DNA of 64,000 bases. Source: Flavisolibacter tropicus (GTDB lineage: Bacteria; Bacteroidota; Bacteroidia; Chitinophagales; Chitinophagaceae). The notes under the pieces are model-generated. The model saw only the letters and a list, made by a program, of their open reading frames with translations. It was not told the DNA's origin and ran no database searches. Shown here in pieces: positions 9,133-16,699 of this stretch; the stretch's first letter is position 1, and each line of letters begins with the position of its first letter. Location: NCBI RefSeq assembly GCF_001644645.1, contig NZ_CP011390.1, forward strand, positions 3,220,001 through 3,284,000. The letters run 5' to 3'. Position numbers and translations under genes: made by a program.

Positions 9133-10502
9133 CTTTTATTTTTTTCATACCACTCATTGAAACTTTGCCTTGGGGCCTGAGGCATCTCCCTGTTTTTATG
9201 CCAGGGGTTTAATCGGTTATTGACCAGCCCTGGTAGCCACTGCATAATCTTTCTGCCAATCTTTCCACTGAGTTTATACATGCGGGGACGAGAAAGCACA
9301 AAAGCCATTGCTTTCATAGATGCTTTTTTAGCAGGACTACCATACCATTCCTTCATCAGGATTTGTCGCCAGCTCCATAACTGTTCGTGGATATTAATCT
9401 TAACGGGACAGACATTGGTACACGAACCACAAAGGGTTGAGGCAAACGGCAGGTCGGCATTCTTTCGCATATCTAAATTAGGCGCAAGGATAGCACCAAT
9501 TGGGCCAGCAACGGAATTATGATAACTGTGTCCACCACTCCTTCTATAAACAGGGCAGGTATTTAAACAAGCACCGCAACGAATACATTTTAAGGAGTCT
9601 TTAAAATCTTTTCTTCCTAATTGCTGCGTGCGACCGTTATCCACCAGGACAATATGCATTTCTTGTCCTTTTCGGGGTCGACGGAAATGACTTGAATAGC
9701 TTGTAATAGGCTGCCCTGTTGCACTACGCGCCAGCAAGCGAAGAAAGATCCCTAAATGTTTTGCCTTGGGAATGAGCTTTTCAATGCCCATGCAAGCAAT
9801 GTGAAGTGGAGCACTATGAACGCCCAAATCGGCATTGCCTTCATTGGTACAAATAACAATACTACCCGTTTCTGCTACAGCGAAGTTAACACCCGTAATA
9901 GCAGCATCGGCTTCCAAAAACTTTTCACGCAAAACTATTCTTGCGGAGTTCGTCAAGTAGGCAGGATCAAAATTATTTTTTTCAGTTTGCAAGCACTCAT
10001 GAAAGGTATTACTTACATCTTCTTTCTTTAAATGAATGGCTGGCAAAACAATATGACTGGGTTGTTCTTTGCGTAGTTGAACAATGTATTCACCCAGATC
10101 GGTATCAACAACTGAAATCCCCTGGCTTTCCAAATGATGATTTAAGCCACATTCTTCAGTAAGCATGGATTTACTCTTCACTACATTCTTTGCCTTGTGT
10201 TTCGCTAAAATAGAATACACAATGCGGTTATGCTCTTCAGCATCCGTTGCCCAATGTACATGCACGCCGTTAGCTTTAGCCTTAGCCTCAAACGCTAAAA
10301 GATATTTGTCTAAATGAGAAAGTGTGTGGGCCTTAATTCCGGAGGCCATTTCACGTAAGGATTCCCACTCAGGAAGTTGCTGAGCAGCCTTGTCTCTTTT
10401 AGACCTCACAAACCAAAGCGTTTCATCGTGCCAGGTGGCCCGTTCTTCGTCTTTTAAAAACCGAGCGGCAGCATTGCTATGATCCTTTATTTTATGCTCC
10501 AT
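9129..10502 (-). CDS. lutB: Lactate utilization iron-sulfur protein B
   Basis: The 457-aa protein combines an N-terminal LUD domain (about residues 60-290) with a ferredoxin-like part holding two cysteine clusters. CIRCGACLNTCPVYR gives C306, C309, C312 and C316, and LCGSCTNVCPVK gives C358, C361 and C365. A C-terminal DUF3390-like tail follows. It is the electron-carrying subunit of the cytoplasmic L-lactate oxidising complex. It overlaps lutA by 16 bp and lutC by 4 bp, the usual tight lut arrangement. Length and motifs agree with known LutB proteins. Confidence 0.93.
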   Translation of the reverse strand: MEHKIKDHSNAAARFLKDEERATWHDETLWFVRSKRDKAAQQLPEWESLREMASGIKAHTLSHLDKYLLAFEAKAKANGVHVHWATDAEEHNRIVYSILAKHKAKNVVKSKSMLTEECGLNHHLESQGISVVDTDLGEYIVQLRKEQPSHIVLPAIHLKKEDVSNTFHECLQTEKNNFDPAYLTNSARIVLREKFLEADAAITGVNFAVAETGSIVICTNEGNADLGVHSAPLHIACMGIEKLIPKAKHLGIFLRLLARSATGQPITSYSSHFRRPRKGQEMHIVLVDNGRTQQLGRKDFKDSLKCIRCGACLNTCPVYRRSGGHSYHNSVAGPIGAILAPNLDMRKNADLPFASTLCGSCTNVCPVKINIHEQLWSWRQILMKEWYGSPAKKASMKAMAFVLSRPRMYKLSGKIGRKIMQWLPGLVNNRLNPWHKNREMPQAPRQSFNEWYEKNKR

Positions 10503-11233
10503 TTTGTATTCAGTATTTCAGCTATATGCACCACTTTGATTCTACTTTTCTGGCGTTTTAAAATACCCTCTAAATGCATCAGGCAACTTACATCTCCACC
10601 TGTAATATATTCCACCTCATTCGCTGCATGATCCCTGATTCTGTCTTGGCCCATTCGCACAGAAACCGCTTCCTCTGTTACACAAAAAGTTCCCCCAAAA
10701 CCACAACATTCATCAACGCGGGCAGGCCTCATTAGCTGTAACCCTTTTACTTCATTTAATAGTTGTTCTGGTTTAGAAAAACTTGGCCCAACCCGTTCTG
10801 ACATGGATGAAAGCCCTAGCATTCGTTGTCCATGACAACTTGTATGTAATCCTACCTTATGCGGGAAATAGGCACCTACGTTAACGACCTTTACTACATC
10901 GGTCAAAAACTCAGTTAGCTCATAAACATTATTTCGCATAATAGCGGCTTCTTTCTCTCTCGGCTTATAGTGCAGATGCTCCTTTACATGCGCCACACAA
11001 CTTCCGGATGGACTAACGATATAATCAAACCCATAAAAGTTTTGAATAAAATTTTTATTACAGCTGTTGGCTAACGAAGCATAACCAGCATTTGCCATGG
11101 GCTGGCCACAGCAAGTTTGATTTACTGGATAAAACACTTCGCAACCGACTTTCTCAAGTACCTGCAGGGTAGCTATTGCTACCTTAGGGAAAAATTGATC
11201 AATATAACAGGGAATAAACAGGGCAACCTTCAT
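10487..11233 (-). CDS. lutA: Lactate utilization protein A (CCG-domain)
   Basis: The 248-aa protein carries two cysteine-rich CCG domains: QTCCGQPMANAG near residues 39-50 and DECCGFGGTFCV near 175-186, plus SCHGQR in between. These ligate an unusual iron-sulfur cluster in LutA/LldE and heterodisulfide-reductase relatives. It partners LutB and LutC in L-lactate oxidation. It follows the L-fucose dehydrogenase-like gene by 74 bp on the same strand. No terminator is seen in that gap, so it is taken as part of the same operon. Confidence 0.93.
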   Translation of the reverse strand: MKVALFIPCYIDQFFPKVAIATLQVLEKVGCEVFYPVNQTCCGQPMANAGYASLANSCNKNFIQNFYGFDYIVSPSGSCVAHVKEHLHYKPREKEAAIMRNNVYELTEFLTDVVKVVNVGAYFPHKVGLHTSCHGQRMLGLSSMSERVGPSFSKPEQLLNEVKGLQLMRPARVDECCGFGGTFCVTEEAVSVRMGQDRIRDHAANEVEYITGGDVSCLMHLEGILKRQKSRIKVVHIAEILNTKWSIK

Positions 11234-11307
11234 TAGCTATTTCACTTTGCTGTTCTTTGACAACGGGTAGGATTTAAAAGAGGACTATCTAATTTCATAA
11301 TAAGAAT

Positions 11308-12096
11308 TCAGGAATTAGCCAAAGCCCTGTCCAGATGAACATACCCCCCATCCACATGAATTAATTGTCCTGTGGTATGGCTGGATTTATTAGACAAGAG
11401 AAAAGCAACCGTATTGGCAATTTCCTCTGTCGTGGTCATTCGATTCTCTAAAGGAACTCGTAAAGCGATTTCATTTAGTTTTTCCTCCGGATTACTTAAT
11501 GTATTGATCCAGGTTTCATAAAGCGGTGTAAAACACTCTGCCACTACAACGGCATTTACCCGAATACCATATTTTAATAATTCCACAGCCCACTCTCTTG
11601 TCAAAGCATTACGGCCACCATTAGATGCTGCATAAGCCGATGTATTGCCTTGACCGGTTTCAGCTGTTTTTGAACTAATATTTACGATGGCTCCTTTTGA
11701 ACGAATCAATTCAGGAAGTGCGTATTGTGCCATCAAATAATAATGTACCAGATTTTTATGAAGGCTCGCCATAAACTTTTCATAATCGCCATGCTCTAGC
11801 CCTATGTTATCATTCTCTCCGGCATTATTTACAAGTCCATCTAGTCTTCCTGCTTTTTTGATTACTTCTCTTACGGCTTTTTCACAGTCATCGGGGCGGG
11901 TCAATTCTGCCACCACATAATCTACTTTCTTCCAAGAGGATCTTAGTTCTTCAACCAGCTGCTTATTATCGGCTTCACATCTGCCCACAACAAAAGTGTG
12001 TGCGCCTTCCTCTGCCAATAATCGAACAATACCTTCCCCTATTCCCTTGGCACCGCCAGTAACGATAATTACTTTGTCTTTTAATTGAAGATCCAT
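11308..12096 (-). CDS. L-fucose dehydrogenase-like SDR lacking the canonical catalytic Lys
   Basis: The 262-aa protein resembles bacterial L-fucose dehydrogenases, which oxidise L-fucose to L-fucono-lactone. The N-terminus MDLQLKDKVIIVTGGAKGIG is typical, with the cofactor motif at residues 13-20, NNAG near 90-93 and SS at 141-142. The catalytic site reads Y155-A-A-S-N159, so the usual Lys of YxxxK is Asn; I rechecked this in the nucleotides (codon aat). TREWAV and HVDGGYVHLDRAL also fit the family. It lies 8 bp after the lactonase gene that would use its product. Function is inferred from context; the substitution leaves activity open. Confidence 0.8.
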   Translation of the reverse strand: MDLQLKDKVIIVTGGAKGIGEGIVRLLAEEGAHTFVVGRCEADNKQLVEELRSSWKKVDYVVAELTRPDDCEKAVREVIKKAGRLDGLVNNAGENDNIGLEHGDYEKFMASLHKNLVHYYLMAQYALPELIRSKGAIVNISSKTAETGQGNTSAYAASNGGRNALTREWAVELLKYGIRVNAVVVAECFTPLYETWINTLSNPEEKLNEIALRVPLENRMTTTEEIANTVAFLLSNKSSHTTGQLIHVDGGYVHLDRALANS

Positions 12097-12104
12097 TTGC
12101 CCTT

Positions 12105-12932
12105 TTATAAGTTATAAAAACGAACCGCGTTCTTACCGAAAACTTTTTGTTGTTCTTCTTCTGTAAAGGCAGCGAAATAATCCTGTACAATATCTACTGT
12201 TTGCTTGTAGGAGGCCGCCACCAGGCATACTGGCCAATCGGTTCCAAATAGGATCCGGTTCACGCCAAACGCTTCTACTACCGCATCCATGTAGCATTTA
12301 AAATCATCTTTCTTCCAGTTCTGCCAATCGGCCTCCGTCACTAATCCTGATAATTTACAATACAGATTTTCATGTTGCGCAATCTGAAAAAGTTCTTCCC
12401 GCCAAGGCGCTATCTTCTGTTCTTTTATGGGAGGTTTTGCAAGGTGATCGATTACAAATTTTTGATCGGGCAGTTGGCCAACCAATTCATTAGCATATTT
12501 CAATTGGTCAGGGAAGATCAAGACATCATAGGTAAAGCCAAACTGTTGCAAAGCCGCTATACCTTTTTTGAAACGCGGCATCAACATCAGATCTCTTTGG
12601 CTTTCGCCTTGCAGGATATGCCGAAATCCCTTTACAATATCAAACTGTTTATAATAGGCTAACCTATCATTAATAGTGTCTGCCTGAAGATCTACCCAAC
12701 CAACAACCCCTTTGATAAAATCATTTTTGCTTGCCAGTTGAACTAAAAATTCTGTTTCTTTTTCAGACTGGTCAGCCTGCACAGCCACACATCCATCAAA
12801 ACCATTTTGTGTTAGAAAAGGATGTAAATCGGCAGGCATAAAATCACGTTGCAAAACAGCCATATAATCGGTGATCCAGCTGTCCCTAACTGGATCAAAT
12901 TGCCAAAAGTGCTGATGGGCATCAATTCGCAT
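12105..12932 (-). CDS. L-fuconolactonase, amidohydrolase family
   Basis: This 275-aa cytoplasmic protein belongs to the COG3618 amidohydrolase branch. It starts with the metal-binding H6-Q-H8 motif in DAHQHFW, has HLAKPP near residue 163 and ends with FGTDWPV, containing the catalytic/metal Asp (D232). It hydrolyses L-fucono-1,5-lactone to L-fuconate, the second step of the pathway. Its start overlaps the end of the FAH-family gene by 11 bp and it is followed 8 bp later by the fucose dehydrogenase-like gene. Related lactones such as L-rhamnono-lactone are possible alternative substrates, but the neighbouring enzymes favour fucose. Confidence 0.88.
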   Translation of the reverse strand: MRIDAHQHFWQFDPVRDSWITDYMAVLQRDFMPADLHPFLTQNGFDGCVAVQADQSEKETEFLVQLASKNDFIKGVVGWVDLQADTINDRLAYYKQFDIVKGFRHILQGESQRDLMLMPRFKKGIAALQQFGFTYDVLIFPDQLKYANELVGQLPDQKFVIDHLAKPPIKEQKIAPWREELFQIAQHENLYCKLSGLVTEADWQNWKKDDFKCYMDAVVEAFGVNRILFGTDWPVCLVAASYKQTVDIVQDYFAAFTEEEQQKVFGKNAVRFYNL

Positions 12933-13776
12933 ACGCCACTACCTTTTGCTTGGATGTACCTAAGCCGTCAATTCCTAATTCTACTACATCACCTTCCTTT
13001 AAATACACCTGGGGGTTCATTCCTAAACCAACGCCAGCAGGTGTTCCGGTTGAGATCACATCGCCGGGCAGCAAGGTCATAAACCGGCTAACGTATGAAA
13101 CAATAAATGGAATTTTAAAAATGAAGTTGGCGGTATTGCCGTCCTGCATTAGCTGGCCGTTTACGCTAAGCCATAAGCGTAGGTTGTCAACATCTGCTAT
13201 TTCATCCTTTGTAGCCAAGACAGGGCCAATGGGTGCGAAGGTATCACAGCCTTTTCCCTTATCCCATGTTCCATTTCTTTCTAATTGAAATTCTCTTTCG
13301 CTAACATCATTATGCAGGCAGTAACCAGCTACATATTCCATAGCGTTGGCTTCTTCTACATAACTGGCTTTCTTGCCTATCACAACAGCCAACTCCACTT
13401 CCCAATCTGTTTTTTGGGAGTACATAGGAATAATAATTTGATCATTGGGCCCTGTAAGCGCTGTAGTTGACTTCAGAAAGATCACTGGTTCTGGTGGAAG
13501 CGCAGCACCTGTTTCCCTGGCATGATCAGCGTAGTTCAAACCTATGCACACAATCTTAGAAGGTCGTTGAAAAGGTGCCGCAAGAGTGATATCATTTGAG
13601 AGCTCTTTTAATTGAGCACTGTCGTTCTCAATAAAGTTTTTTAACCGCTCCAATCCATTTGTCTCAAAGAATACTTCATTATAATCTTCGCCAAAAACCG
13701 AAGCATCATAGTAACGTTCATCTATAATAACGCCGGGCTTTTCTTTACCGTTTTCTCTAAAACGTATAAGTTTCAT
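12922..13776 (-). CDS. 2,4-diketo-3-deoxy-L-fuconate hydrolase, FAH family
   Basis: The 284-aa protein is a fumarylacetoacetate-hydrolase-fold enzyme. The family signature VCIGLNYADHARETG lies near residues 76-90, and the metal ligands are E126 and E128 (DWEVELAVV) and D157 (HNDVSERE). STGTPAGVGLG near the C-terminus is also characteristic. In the non-phosphorylated L-fucose pathway it cleaves 2,4-diketo-3-deoxy-L-fuconate to pyruvate and L-lactate, which links directly to the lut genes downstream. The assignment to this substrate rests on the neighbouring dehydrogenase and dehydratases; acylpyruvase relatives share the fold. Confidence 0.87.
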   Translation of the reverse strand: MKLIRFRENGKEKPGVIIDERYYDASVFGEDYNEVFFETNGLERLKNFIENDSAQLKELSNDITLAAPFQRPSKIVCIGLNYADHARETGAALPPEPVIFLKSTTALTGPNDQIIIPMYSQKTDWEVELAVVIGKKASYVEEANAMEYVAGYCLHNDVSEREFQLERNGTWDKGKGCDTFAPIGPVLATKDEIADVDNLRLWLSVNGQLMQDGNTANFIFKIPFIVSYVSRFMTLLPGDVISTGTPAGVGLGMNPQVYLKEGDVVELGIDGLGTSKQKVVAYAN

Positions 13777-13897
13777 AATTCGTTCTTGCTTATTAATTTC
13801 TAAAAATGCGAATTGTAAATCGGCAAATCGACTTTATTCTTAACCAACAATTTTTGTGTATTCAGAACGATTGCGATCTACAGATACTGCCTTAGTT

Positions 13898-14662
13898 TTA
13901 ATTGTTCAATTTTATAAACCCTCCATCAATGGGATAATCACAACCCGTAATAAAGGAGGCTTCATCAGAACACAAATACAATATAAGATGAGCTACCTCT
14001 TCGGATTTAGCCATACGGCCAATTGGCTGCGTTTTAGAAAGCTTCTCATACATCTCTTTCTCTTGGCCAGGGTAGTTTTGCGCTAAAAAGCCGTCCACAA
14101 ACGGCGTGTGCACACGTGCCGGAGAGATACAGTTACAACGAACGCCTTCCTTAATATAGTCCCTTGCCACAGATAGCGTCATGGCATATACAGCGCCCTT
14201 ACTCATGGAATAGGCAAAGCGGTCTGGCAAACCAACATTATTGGCGATGGAAGCCAGGTTAAGAATAACGCCTTTTCCCTGCTGTTTCATCATGGATACA
14301 GCAGCTTGCAAACAATTATAGACTCCTTTTACATTGACCTGGTAAACACGATCAAAATCAGCTTCCGAGGTATTTTCTACATTACCGATATGTGCTACAC
14401 CAGCACTATTAACGAGAACATCAATTTTGCCAATCTTTTCAAATGTATTCTTCACTTCTTGCTGATTGGTTACATTACATACCTGCGCTACCGCTTTGCC
14501 GTTTTCGGATTCTATTTCTACAACAGTAGATCGGCACGCTTCATCATTCAGATCTACTACATGTACCTCTGCTCCTTGTCTTGCAAACAGTAATGCCACT
14601 GCTTTTCCAATACCGCTTCCTGCGCCTGTAATTACGGCTGTTTTGCCTTCAAGTCTAAACAT
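13898..14662 (-). CDS. 2-keto-3-deoxy-L-fuconate dehydrogenase, SDR family
   Basis: The 254-aa SDR has TGAGSGIG at residues 12-19, NSAG at 85-88 and the catalytic Y151-x3-K155. The stretch RFAYSMSKGAV followed by EGVRCNCISPARVHTPF resembles both the bacterial 2-keto-3-deoxy-L-fuconate dehydrogenases and the BDH2-like relatives. It would oxidise the C4 hydroxyl to give the 2,4-diketo acid used by the FAH-family hydrolase encoded next. It lies 79 bp behind the altronate-type dehydratase gene and 121 bp before the hydrolase gene. No terminator interrupts the series. Confidence 0.85.
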   Translation of the reverse strand: MFRLEGKTAVITGAGSGIGKAVALLFARQGAEVHVVDLNDEACRSTVVEIESENGKAVAQVCNVTNQQEVKNTFEKIGKIDVLVNSAGVAHIGNVENTSEADFDRVYQVNVKGVYNCLQAAVSMMKQQGKGVILNLASIANNVGLPDRFAYSMSKGAVYAMTLSVARDYIKEGVRCNCISPARVHTPFVDGFLAQNYPGQEKEMYEKLSKTQPIGRMAKSEEVAHLILYLCSDEASFITGCDYPIDGGFIKLNN

Positions 14663-14741
14663 AACTTCTAAAGTCTTTGTTATTACTATTTTATTAATGT
14701 ACTGCTTTACACCTATTTTTCAAACGGAGCTTAGTACAGTA

Positions 14742-16415
14742 TTAAAGAGACACGCCTCGTTTCCATGGTATAAAATCGTCCTGTCCCAGCAATACAGACT
14801 TGGGAATTATTTCGCCGCTTGCGGCCTTGATACAATATTCCAGGATTTCCTCCCCCATTTCTTCAATCGTTTTTTCTCCTTCAATGATGCCCCCCGTATC
14901 AATGTCTATGATATCAGCCATATGCTTTGCCAGCTTAGAGTTCGTCGCCACCTTAATGGTTGGACATACCGGATTGCCCGTAGGTGTACCTAAACCTGTA
15001 GTAAAGAGAATTAAAGTAGCGCCCGATGCCGCTTTACCTGTTGTTGCTTCCACATCATTCCCCGGTGTACAAACAAGGCTTAAACCGGGCTTTGTAGCTG
15101 GCTCTGTATAATCCAATACATCAACAACTGGTGATGTGCCGCCCTTACGCGCTGCACCTGTTGACTTAATAGCATCGGTAATCAATCCATCTTTGATATT
15201 ACCGGGAGAAGGGTTCATATGAAAACCTGATCCCACCTTCATGGCCAGCTCGTTGTACGAACGCATTAAATGGATAAAACGATTGGCAACATCCTCATTG
15301 GTACAACGATCAATTAACTCCTGCTCGGCCCCGCATAGCTCTGGAAATTCAGCCAGCAGTACTTTGCCGCCTAACCCAACCAAGAGATCAGAAGTATAAC
15401 CTACTGCAGGATTAGCCGAAATACCGCTAAAGCCATCGCTTCCACCACATTTTACGCCAACACAAAGTGCACTTAAAGGTGCAGGCTCTCTTTCGATTTT
15501 ATTAACCTCCACCATTTCCAAAAACGTTTCGCGGATGGCATCAAAAATCAACTGTTCCTCACTTTCTGTTAGTTGCTGTTCAAAAACAAGCAACGGCTTA
15601 TCGAAGTCTGGATTTCGCTTTTTCAGATCTTCTAAAAGCATCTCCGATTGAAGGTGTTGACACCCCAGGCTTAAGATGGTGACACCCGCCACGTTGGGGT
15701 GGTCTGCATAAGCTGCCAATAAAGCTCCTAACGTGGCAGCGTCCTGGCGCGTGCCGCCACATCCACCTGTATGGTTAAGAAATTTTATACCATCAATATT
15801 TTTGAAAAACCGCTCTTTAGCTTGAGTTGAAACCGGGTTAAAATCGAAGCGCTCTACATTCTTTCCTTCTTTATAAGCTTGTAGCACTTGCTTGGTATAC
15901 TGCTGGTACTTATCCGATACCGCATAGCCGAGTTCTTTATGCAGAGCCTCTTTTATGATGTCCAGGTTTCGGTTTTCACAAAACACGGTTGGAATAAACA
16001 ACCAGTAATTAGCCGTTCCAACCCTTCCGTCTTTGCGCTTATACCCATTAAAGGTGCGGCTTTCAAATTTTGAAACATCCGGTGCACTCCATTGATAGTT
16101 TACCCCTCTGTAGGCATATTCACCAGCCGCATGCTTGGTATTTGTGGTTGTCATCAAACTACCTTTCTGTATGTTCGTCTGCACTTTTCCAACCAACGCG
16201 CCATACATAATCACGTCATCATCAGTGTTCATATCCTGAACAAAGAACTTATGCTTGGCGTTAATGTTCTCCAGTAAGGTAAAAGCTTCACCATTAAAGC
16301 TTATCGGCATTCCGGAAGGCAAATCCCTTAATGCCACCAGCACGTTATCGTCTGGGTGTATTTTTAAATACTGTTGCATATTAGGAGCTGCATCCGTCAT
16401 AATAGTTGCTGTCAT
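14742..16415 (-). CDS. Altronate dehydratase-type sugar acid dehydratase (UxaA family)
   Basis: The 557-aa protein matches full-length UxaA-type dehydratases. An N-terminal SAF domain (about residues 20-95) is followed by the catalytic half with RKDGRVGTANYW near 125, HTGGCGGTRQDAATLG near 216 and GVKCGGSDGFSGISANPAVG near 325. These enzymes dehydrate aldonic acids using iron. As the first gene of the fucose operon it may dehydrate L-fuconate itself or a related acid such as L-galactonate or D-arabinonate made by the promiscuous upstream enzymes. A separate enolase-type fuconate dehydratase exists at the left edge, so the exact role is unresolved. A shared PUL promoter lies 86 bp upstream. 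Confidence 0.85.
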   Translation of the reverse strand: MTATIMTDAAPNMQQYLKIHPDDNVLVALRDLPSGMPISFNGEAFTLLENINAKHKFFVQDMNTDDDVIMYGALVGKVQTNIQKGSLMTTTNTKHAAGEYAYRGVNYQWSAPDVSKFESRTFNGYKRKDGRVGTANYWLFIPTVFCENRNLDIIKEALHKELGYAVSDKYQQYTKQVLQAYKEGKNVERFDFNPVSTQAKERFFKNIDGIKFLNHTGGCGGTRQDAATLGALLAAYADHPNVAGVTILSLGCQHLQSEMLLEDLKKRNPDFDKPLLVFEQQLTESEEQLIFDAIRETFLEMVEVNKIEREPAPLSALCVGVKCGGSDGFSGISANPAVGYTSDLLVGLGGKVLLAEFPELCGAEQELIDRCTNEDVANRFIHLMRSYNELAMKVGSGFHMNPSPGNIKDGLITDAIKSTGAARKGGTSPVVDVLDYTEPATKPGLSLVCTPGNDVEATTGKAASGATLILFTTGLGTPTGNPVCPTIKVATNSKLAKHMADIIDIDTGGIIEGEKTIEEMGEEILEYCIKAASGEIIPKSVLLGQDDFIPWKRGVSL

Positions 16416-16500
16416 TGTATTAAAAGTTCATAAATAGTTTAAATCACATACTTTATCCAAATCTCATTTGCGCTATAAAAACTATTCGGTCAACAAACTT

Positions 16501-16556
16501 TAAAATTCACAATACGCCAATTCTTATAAAATGGAGGAACCACCAACTTTGATGGA
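16501..16556 (-). promoter_or_regulatory. Shared PUL promoter/operator, copy for fucose-lactate operon
   Basis: Minus strand: distal TCCATC starts at 16556, proximal TCCATT starts at 16535 (21 bp later) and GAATTTTA occupies 16508-16501, at the 28-bp offset seen in other copies. The -7 element is weaker (first T replaced by G). It precedes the dehydratase start at 16415 by 86 bp. Confidence 0.55.
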
Positions 16557-16605
16557 TAAAACAATTTTCAGCTGTAGCAATGCAGATGCTGCAACGAATG
16601 CAAAA

Positions 16606-16627
16606 GCCCCAACCATGAGGCTGGGGC
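16606..16627 (-). terminator. Terminator after TonB-dependent receptor-like gene
   Basis: GCCCCA-a-CC / GG-c-TGGGGC forms a hairpin with one mismatch and a 4-nt loop; on the minus strand it is followed by TTTTG. It lies about 73 bp past the stop codon at 16700. Confidence 0.7.
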
Positions 16628-16699
16628 ATGTAAGCAATAACTTCACTACCCAATTTAGACTTTGAATAGCAGTTGGCCCTGTTTTAACTGACATGGGCA

